Positions 59,002-64,000 of a DNA stretch of 64,000 nt are shown one piece after another (the first letter of the stretch is position 1; each line of letters starts with the position of its first letter). The position numbers were made by a program, and so were the translations under genes. The stretch covers positions 62,001 through 126,000 of the forward strand of contig JBEKTJ010000001.1 in the NCBI GenBank assembly GCA_049516155.1, in the 5' to 3' direction. The DNA comes from Bog-159 sp049516155. Its GTDB lineage: Bacteria; Acidobacteriota; Terriglobia; Bryobacterales; Bryobacteraceae. The notes under the pieces are model-generated. The model had not been told where the DNA came from and searched no databases. It saw only the letters and a list, made by a program, of their open reading frames with translations.

Positions 59002-59631
59002 TCAAATCAGAATCAGCCCTCGCCGGATGCCCAGCGTGACCGCCTCAGTGCGCGTGCCGGCATTGAGCTTGCTCAGAATGGACGCCACATGGAACTTGGC
59101 CGTGTGTTCCGAGATACCCAGCTTCCAAGCGATCGTCTTGTTGCCATGCCCTTCGGCCAGCATGGCAAGCACCTGAATCTCGCGCGGAGTGAGAGTTTGC
59201 AGTTGCGCCGCCGGCAGCAGCGGCCGGTCGGCCACCAGCGCGGGGATATCCTGCGGGTGCAGCACGGCCAATCCGGCGGCGGCCGCTTCCACCGCAGCCA
59301 GAATCTCGCGCGGACCAAGATCGCCAGGCAACACAGCGCGAATGCCGGAGCGCAGTGCATCGCCAGTCCAAGATGATTGCAGATCCGGCGCGAGCACCAC
59401 GATGGCGGGCGCGCCCTCGCGCGTGGCCAGTGCGATCAGGTCCTCGGGCGGCTCGTCGCGATGCGCTTCGATGGCCGCCAACAGCACGTCGGGTTGATGC
59501 CGATCGATGGCCGCGCTCAATCCGGCAAGCCCGGAAGCGCCCACCACTTGGATGCCGGCTCCCTGCGCGCCGACAGACTCCAAGCCGGCGCGCATGACCG
59601 CGGATGGCGCCGCGATCAGCAGACGAATCAC
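59002..59631 (-). CDS. NarL/LuxR-type regulator with a degenerate receiver domain
   Basis: 209 residues. The C-terminal LuxR helix-turn-helix (about 145-205) is intact: 'LQTLTPREIQVLAMLAEGHGNKTIAWKLGISEHTAKFHVASILSKLNAGTRTEAVTLGI'. The N-terminal receiver fold is there, but the acidic pair reads 'IAAPSA' instead of Asp-Asp and the phosphoacceptor position in 'PDVLLAAIEAH' is Ala, so it cannot be phosphorylated in the usual way. It is probably controlled by ligand, protein contact or expression level. GTG 59631 overlaps the upstream protease stop by four bases (GTGA). Confidence 0.9.
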   Translation of the reverse strand: MIRLLIAAPSAVMRAGLESVGAQGAGIQVVGASGLAGLSAAIDRHQPDVLLAAIEAHRDEPPEDLIALATREGAPAIVVLAPDLQSSWTGDALRSGIRAVLPGDLGPREILAAVEAAAAGLAVLHPQDIPALVADRPLLPAAQLQTLTPREIQVLAMLAEGHGNKTIAWKLGISEHTAKFHVASILSKLNAGTRTEAVTLGIRRGLILI

Positions 59632-60479
59632 GCCGCCTCCGCCACTGTGCGCGCCAGACGGATCGAAACCTCGCGCATTGCGGCGCGGTCGCCACGCACG
59701 AATTGCAAATGGATTAGGCCGCTCGCGTCATCCAGCGTCTGGTGCAGATCGTCCACCGAACGGAACGACCGTCCCTCGGCGCCGGTAAGAACATCACCGA
59801 CCCACAGGGGCGCTCCGGCTGCCGGACTTCCGGGTTCCACCTTGAGCACCAGCAAGCCGAAGCGCCGGTCCTCCAAACGTACGGGCTGCACCGTTACGCC
59901 CAGCGAGAAGCCGGACGCGCCGCGACGCAGGAAAGCCGTCACGGCGTTGCCGGGAACGGCCGCACCCAGCCCGTTCACGATCATGGTGTTGATGCCGATC
60001 ACGCGGCCGGATGCATCGGCCAGCGGGCCGCCCGAGTTGCCGGGCGCCAGACGCACATCCGCCAGGACCCAGCTTTGGCGGCCGAATCCCGAGAGGCTGC
60101 CGAGCGCATGCACCACACCGGTGGTCAGCGCGCCGATGAAGCCCATGGGGTTGCCGATGGCCATCACCAATTCGCCTACGCGCAACGCACCGGAATCGCC
60201 GAAAGTGGCCGCGGGCAGGCTGGTGGCTTGCACCTGGAGCGAAGCCAGATCGCGCCGTGCATCGCGCGCCAGCAGCGTGGCGGGCAACTCGCGGCCATCC
60301 CAAAGCCGGACCGAAGCGCCGGCGCCGCGGGCCACGTGCGCGTTGGTGACGATCTGGCCATCGGACGTGGCGATCACGCCGGAGCCGCCCGCATTGTCCC
60401 AAGTGTGTGCGCCGCGCAGACGCACTTCGACGGTGGAGCGCCGCAATCGTTCCGCAACTTCTCCGAAGGCGCGCGGCAT
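59628..60479 (-). CDS. trypsin-like (HtrA-type) serine protease with PDZ domain, second of two
   Basis: About 283 residues from ATG 60479, two bases after the stop of the first protease and preceded by GGAGGGAAG; the frame is open to 60509. The catalytic triad is visible: His in 'VTNAHVARG', Asp in 'RRDLASLQV', Ser in 'LAPGNSGGPLAD'. A PDZ-like domain lies at about 195-270 ('LGVTVQPVRLEDRRFGLLVLKVEPGSPAAGAPLWVGDVLTG'). There is no signal peptide or membrane helix, so the protein should be cytoplasmic, unlike classical DegP. Middle gene of a three-gene operon ending in the LuxR regulator. Confidence 0.88.
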   Translation of the reverse strand: MPRAFGEVAERLRRSTVEVRLRGAHTWDNAGGSGVIATSDGQIVTNAHVARGAGASVRLWDGRELPATLLARDARRDLASLQVQATSLPAATFGDSGALRVGELVMAIGNPMGFIGALTTGVVHALGSLSGFGRQSWVLADVRLAPGNSGGPLADASGRVIGINTMIVNGLGAAVPGNAVTAFLRRGASGFSLGVTVQPVRLEDRRFGLLVLKVEPGSPAAGAPLWVGDVLTGAEGRSFRSVDDLHQTLDDASGLIHLQFVRGDRAAMREVSIRLARTVAEAA

Positions 60480-60480
60480 G

Positions 60481-61368
60481 TCAGTCTTCCCTCCGGGGCC
60501 GTTCTCCAACCGTTATATTCAGTTCGATGACCTGGCCGCCGCGCACGATGCGCGCCGCCACAGGCTTGCCGACGGACTCGTGGTCGAGCACGGATTGGAT
60601 GTCGTCGGTATCTCGCACGGGCTTGCCGTCGAGCGCCACCAGAATATCGCCGATGAGCACACCGGCGCGCGCGGCGGGCCCATCCGGCTCGGCGGAGAGC
60701 GAAATCAGGCCGGTGTTGCCGTCGGGCAGCGCGACCGGATGCAGACCTAGGCCGAGATAACCGCGCGCGACATGGCCGGTGCGCAGCAGCTCATCGACCA
60801 CGCGATTGACGGTGGAGACGGGGACCGCCAGTCCGGCGATGCGCGAGAGCGCGCTGGTCGAGATGCCCAGTACGCGGCCGCCGGTATCCACCACGGCGCC
60901 ACCGGAACTGGCCGGATAGAGGGTAAGATCGAGCCGCAGATATTGATCGATTTGCCCGCCGCGCCAGGAGCGCCAAGGGCCGCCGACCGCGCTCATGATG
61001 CCCATGGTGGCGTTGACTCCGGAATCCGGCGAGCGGCCGATGGCCAGGATCACTTGACCGGGCTTCAGCGTCTCGGCCGCGCTGAACGTAGCCGCAGGCT
61101 CGCCCTTCTCGGCCAGTCTCAGCACAGCAAGATCGGTGCCGGCATCGCGGCCCGCCAGCGTGGCGGAAGTGGTGCGGCCGTCCGGCAGCGTGATGCCGAT
61201 TTCATCGCGGCGGCGGATGGCATGCTCGGCTGTGACGACGATGCCGGGCCGCCAGATGACGCCGCTTGAAGCGAAGCGCGGCCGGGCATTCACGGCCACC
61301 ACGGCGCGGCTGGCGTGCTCTACGGCTCCGGCCAGTTCGTTGGATAAGGCAACTAGTTCGTTTTCCAT
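60481..61368 (-). CDS. trypsin-like (HtrA-type) serine protease with PDZ domain, first of two
   Basis: About 295 residues from ATG 61368 ('MENELVALSNELAGAVEHASRAVVAVNAR'); the open frame to 61686 is not protein-like. Triad: His in 'VTAEHAIRRR', Asp in 'GTDLAVLRL', Ser in 'YPASSGGAVVD' (Ala-Ser replaces the usual Gly-Asn before the nucleophile). A PDZ domain is at about 205-285 ('GYLGLGLHPVALPDGNTGLISLSAEPDGPAARAGVLIGDILVALDGKPV'). No export signal. A diverged copy of part of this gene (61029-61314) ends the window at 63813-64000. First gene of the protease operon. Confidence 0.88.
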   Translation of the reverse strand: MENELVALSNELAGAVEHASRAVVAVNARPRFASSGVIWRPGIVVTAEHAIRRRDEIGITLPDGRTTSATLAGRDAGTDLAVLRLAEKGEPAATFSAAETLKPGQVILAIGRSPDSGVNATMGIMSAVGGPWRSWRGGQIDQYLRLDLTLYPASSGGAVVDTGGRVLGISTSALSRIAGLAVPVSTVNRVVDELLRTGHVARGYLGLGLHPVALPDGNTGLISLSAEPDGPAARAGVLIGDILVALDGKPVRDTDDIQSVLDHESVGKPVAARIVRGGQVIELNITVGERPRRED

Positions 61369-61468
61369 GTCTTCAGGATGGCGCACGCCGGACGCGCCGC
61401 ACACCGGCAAATCGGGCAGGGAGTGGCCTGGAAGATTGGCTGGCGGCCCGTGGCATAATAATAAGCGC

Positions 61469-61663
61469 ATGGTTGCCGCTACGCTTGTCTCCGTTGAGGA
61501 ATAACCTGGCCACATCCTACGAACCGGAATGCGATTACGTGGACGGTGAACTCTAGAGAGGACCGCAACGTGGGCGAAAAAGATCACAACACGCGTAGTG
61601 GACGGCATCCTGCGCACCAGCGATCCCGACATCGCTGTTCCGCTGTCAGAAATATTCGAATAA
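61469..61663 (+). pseudogene. decayed Uma2-family gene copy
   Basis: The start 'MVAATLVSVEE' matches the intact neighbour at 61687. One inserted A then gives a stop. Past it, the other frame reads 'YEPECDYVDGEL', then a 4-base insertion, then 'EDRNVGEK.H'. After a large internal deletion (about 110 codons missing) the C-terminus 'VVDGILRTSDPDIAVPLSEIFE' and a stop remain. The promoter stretch CCGTGGCATAAT before it also occurs before the intact gene. It is a dead tandem duplicate. Confidence 0.82.
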
Positions 61664-61686
61664 CAGCCCCGTGGCATAATGGACAA

Positions 61687-62184
61687 ATGGGCGCATCGAC
61701 GCTTGTCTCACTTGAGGAATACCAGTCCACATCCTACGATCCGGATTGCGACTATGTGGATGGCGAGCTGGAGGATCGCAACGTGGGCAAGAAAAGTCAT
61801 GCCAAAGCGCAGAGCAAACTGGATCGTCTGCTCGGCGCTCGTTATCCGTCGCTCTTCGTGGTAGTAGAGCAGCGCATTCGAGTGTCCGCCACCCGTTATC
61901 GCGTCCCCGACGTTTGCGCCATGCTCGCCGAACCCGACGAGGAGGTTTTCACCCAGCCGCCCTTCCTGTGCGTCGAAGTCCTCTCGCCAGAGGACCGCGC
62001 TAGCAGAATCGAACGTAAGATCGCCGACTACCTAAAGTTCGGTGTTCGCTACATCTGGGTGATCGATCCACGGACACGGGAGGCGTTCATTCACAGTGCC
62101 ACGGGCATGCACGCCGTTGAGGACGGAATTCTTCGCACGAGCGACCCCGACATCGCCGTACCGCTCACCGAAATCCTCGGCTAG
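61687..62184 (+). CDS. Uma2-family (DUF820) restriction-endonuclease-fold protein
   Basis: 165 residues from ATG 61687, which lies about seven bases after a CATAAT box and has no ribosome site, so it may be leaderless. The PD-(D/E)XK-type nuclease motifs are seen: Glu in 'VVVEQRIRVSATRYRVPDVCAM' with Asp of 'VPDV', then 'PPFLCVEVLSPEDRASRIERKIADYLKFGVRYIWVIDPRTREAFIH', with Glu of 'CVEV' and Lys of 'RKIADY'. Uma2 proteins are abundant in Cyanobacteria and Acidobacteria; their function is not settled. A decayed copy lies just upstream. Confidence 0.9.
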   Translation: MGASTLVSLEEYQSTSYDPDCDYVDGELEDRNVGKKSHAKAQSKLDRLLGARYPSLFVVVEQRIRVSATRYRVPDVCAMLAEPDEEVFTQPPFLCVEVLSPEDRASRIERKIADYLKFGVRYIWVIDPRTREAFIHSATGMHAVEDGILRTSDPDIAVPLTEILG

Positions 62185-62350
62185 AAATTATGCGCAGATA
62201 GGCCGAGATCAGGATGATGAGCATGCCGGAGGTGGCCGCTCCTTCTGAAAAGGCCCGCGATGTTCCGGGTTCTTGATCACCAGCACCATCCCCGCCGGGC
62301 ACATGCTACGAGCAGCTGCCTGAGCAGAGGCGCCTGCGATCCATTCGCGA
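62185..62350. other. short gap, possible remnant
   Basis: 166 bases. On the minus strand a few codons read 'MLIILISAYLRII', which looks like the end of a membrane protein gene, but no open frame supports it. Nothing else is seen. Confidence 0.4.
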
Positions 62351-63157
62351 CTAACGTCTGTAATACCAAGACTGGTTAGTTGCAATCGTATGACAATCGG
62401 CCGACGGCTTCAGGACGACGTTGTGCCACGTATCCCCGTTGTTCCAATTCAAATCGCCTTTCCAGTCGCCGTCGGATTGCGTGAAAACACCGTGAACGAA
62501 GTCGTCCTGACGGGAGATGCGAAGGGTTGTTCCCTGCATGGTAAGGCGCCACTGAAGCGTATTGGCCTGATCGGGGCGTCCGACCAATTGCTCGTGCCAC
62601 TCGCCTTCGAGGCATGCGGTCGCCAGCGTGGGTTTAGGGGCCTCATCCGCGGTTGCAACTGTTTTTGAGGTCGCCTTCTCAGGAGCAGAGAGTATGCCGA
62701 ATTCCTGAGGTAAGACATAGGTCGTCAGGTCAATCTTTCTCAGGTCCGAGTGTTGGTATTTGTCCGCATCGACCCACAGTTCAGCAGTCTTTCCAAGGGA
62801 TGCGGGAGGAATCTCGAATTTGAAGTACCCGTACGTGTCTGTGCACGTCTGGACGACGCCCTGTTCATGCGTCGAAAAATAAACCGTCGCCCGCGGGACG
62901 CCTGCCGTCGGGTCGGCAGGGGGCGAGTAAACGCGCCCGTCAACCCAGTATCGTAGCGGTGGCTGGATTCTTGCGCGGACCAGATCGGCTGCAATGGCCA
63001 AAACGATGGTCACGAGCGCGAGCACGAACAACATCTTCGCCTGCCCGTCCGGGATCTTCCTCCTGATTAACTCAAACAGCACGAGGACGACAAGCCCGGC
63101 GAGCATCAATGGCGTTTCGATCTTGCTGGCTATCTTGAAAATATCTAGCGGATTCAT
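62351..63157 (-). CDS. membrane protein with carboxypeptidase-regulatory-like domain, unknown function
   Basis: 268 residues from ATG 63157 (GAGG five bases upstream). Two N-terminal helices ('TPLMLAGLVVLVLFELI' and 'MLFVLALVTIVLAIAADLV') are followed by a beta-rich part like a carboxypeptidase-regulatory repeat ('VDGRVYSPPADPTAGVPRATVYFSTHEQGVVQTCTDTYGYFKFEIPPA'). The C-terminus is soluble with 'WHEQLVGRPDQANTLQWRLTMQGTTLRISR', lipocalin-like in flavour. No family recognised with confidence. It stands between the Uma2 gene and the transposase relic. Confidence 0.7.
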   Translation of the reverse strand: MNPLDIFKIASKIETPLMLAGLVVLVLFELIRRKIPDGQAKMLFVLALVTIVLAIAADLVRARIQPPLRYWVDGRVYSPPADPTAGVPRATVYFSTHEQGVVQTCTDTYGYFKFEIPPASLGKTAELWVDADKYQHSDLRKIDLTTYVLPQEFGILSAPEKATSKTVATADEAPKPTLATACLEGEWHEQLVGRPDQANTLQWRLTMQGTTLRISRQDDFVHGVFTQSDGDWKGDLNWNNGDTWHNVVLKPSADCHTIATNQSWYYRR

Positions 63158-63369
63158 GGACACCTCGATACCGGCACGCCTGGCGTAGCTGGACGCTCGG
63201 AGATTCAGAGCGTCGGCATGGCACGCACGCCTGAGGGCAAACTAAAGGCCTCAGCCCACGATTTCCATTGTTGACTTGCGATGGGTTTCAGTATACACCA
63301 TGTTCCGCCAGCGAAGGCGTTCAGAATTGTCCAATACGAGATGATCCTGAAGACGGCGGATACTGCTGA

Positions 63370-63812
63370 ATGGTCATCCGCATAGTGCGTCGTCCGGGAG
63401 GGGAAGCGAAGATCTACGCACGGGTAGAGAAGCTGCTGGTGGAGCACATTACCGCACACGGGGAAGAAGGGGCGGGGCGTGGTGCGGGTGTACCTGGCCA
63501 AACTGGGGCGGAGGTCGCTGCCGCAGATCACGCGCCTGATTCGCAATACGCCAAGACGGGGCAGGTGCGCGCGACGTCGTCTCGGCGGCGGCGGTTTGGC
63601 AAGGTGTACACGGCTGGGGGTGTGGCGCTGCTGGCGAAGGTGGATCTGGCCCACGCGCGGCTGAGCGGACCGGCCACGCGGGGGATCTTGGAGCGGGAAT
63701 ACCGGGCGTACGGACATGCGGAGTACGCGCGGCTGGTGGGGATTTCCGTGGCGCATTGTGCAATCTGTGCCAGAGATCGGATTATCTGAAACTGGCCGTA
63801 TGCTACGAGAGC
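63370..63812 (+). mobile_element. relic of an integrase-type (COG2801-like) transposase
   Basis: Two frames together give the N-terminal third of a DDE integrase. The first reads 'RVYLAKLGRRSLPQITRLIR' (about 63485-63545). The second reads 'YAKTGQVRATSSRRRRFGKVYTAGGVALLAKVDLAHARLSGPATRGILEREYRAYGHAEYARLVGISVAH' (about 63549-63755). A last shift leads to 'NLCQRSDYLKLAVCYES'. At least two frameshifts are needed and the catalytic domain is missing; homology stops where the protease duplicate begins. Inactive. Confidence 0.72.
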
Positions 63813-64000
63813 GCGAGCGGCCGATGGCCAGGATCACTTGACCGGGCTTCGTTTACGCGACGCCGAAAGTCGCTTCAGTGCAGCAAGATCCGTGCCCGCA
63901 TCCCGGCCCGCCCAACGTGGCGGAAGTGGTGCGGTCTTCCGGCAGCGTGACGCCGCTTGAAGCGAAGCGCGGCCGGGCATTCACGGCCACCGCTGCGCGG
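63813..64000 (-). pseudogene. internally deleted duplicate of the PDZ-protease gene (runs off the window)
   Basis: The first 38 bases (63813-63850) are identical to 61029-61066 in the first protease gene. Later pieces match 61115-61160, 61170-61195 and 61259-61305 in the same order with gaps and point changes, for example 'GCCGCTTGAAGCGAAGCGCG'. Overall about 285 bases of the parent are shrunk to under 190 here, so it cannot encode the protease. The copy continues past the window edge. Confidence 0.85.

Overview
The window looks like chromosome of a soil Acidobacterium, most likely of the Solibacter/Bryobacter type. This is inferred from gene content, not from a database search. The signs are high G+C, a PadR regulator paired with a MacB-like permease carrying an acidobacterial N-terminal extension, an Oar-like TonB-dependent receptor with an N-terminal carboxypeptidase-regulatory domain, large Ser/Thr kinases with C-terminal TPRs, FG-GAP repeat proteins, an S55 (SpoIVB-like) peptidase and many small decayed genes.

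Layout. 0-3.8 kb: the 3' part of a secA-type gene, deoC, an APH(6)-like kinase, and an RHH antitoxin with a frameshifted PIN toxin. 3.9-6.5 kb: an O-antigen-ligase-like membrane protein, a TPR protein and a small membrane protein, tightly packed. 6.6-11.1 kb: two tandem secreted FG-GAP paralogues. 11.2-16.2 kb: a NADAR protein, small secreted proteins, a FabF-like ketosynthase and a pentapeptide-like protein. 16.4-24.6 kb: a receptor-type Ser/Thr kinase, a transposase relic, the TonB receptor and a fused CdaA-CdaR c-di-AMP cyclase. 24.7-33 kb: a secreted GH13 amylase and a three-gene signalling operon (sensor kinase, receiver, REC-PAS-GGDEF-EAL). 33.2-37 kb: an ABC-2 exporter pair, a long-form dCTP deaminase and tRNA-fMet. 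37-45.7 kb: S55 peptidase, propeller protein, metallophosphatase, MacB-like permease and PadR with a palindromic operator. 45.8-50.95 kb: a complete Tol-Pal operon (tolQ-tolR-tolA/tonB-like-tolB-pal-cpoB) ending in an intrinsic terminator. 51-52.4 kb: an aldehyde dehydrogenase.

The most interesting accessory region is 52.4-57.9 kb. Four tightly coupled minus-strand genes (DUF4236 protein, vWA protein, PP2C phosphatase, kinase-HhH protein) lie directly on the 3' side of a tRNA-Glu gene. This is a TerY-P/YegI-YegK-YegL-like phosphosignalling unit. Its kinase has an extra C-terminal HNH-like domain behind a transmembrane helix.

Beyond the tRNA are a frameshifted RraA-like gene, an operon of two trypsin-like PDZ proteases with a receiver-degenerate LuxR regulator, an intact Uma2 gene beside a decayed copy, and a membrane protein. 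The window closes with a transposase relic joined to a scrambled duplicate of one of the proteases.

I saw no CRISPR array, rRNA or complete insertion sequence. Frameshifts were read by eye and could in part be sequencing or assembly errors.
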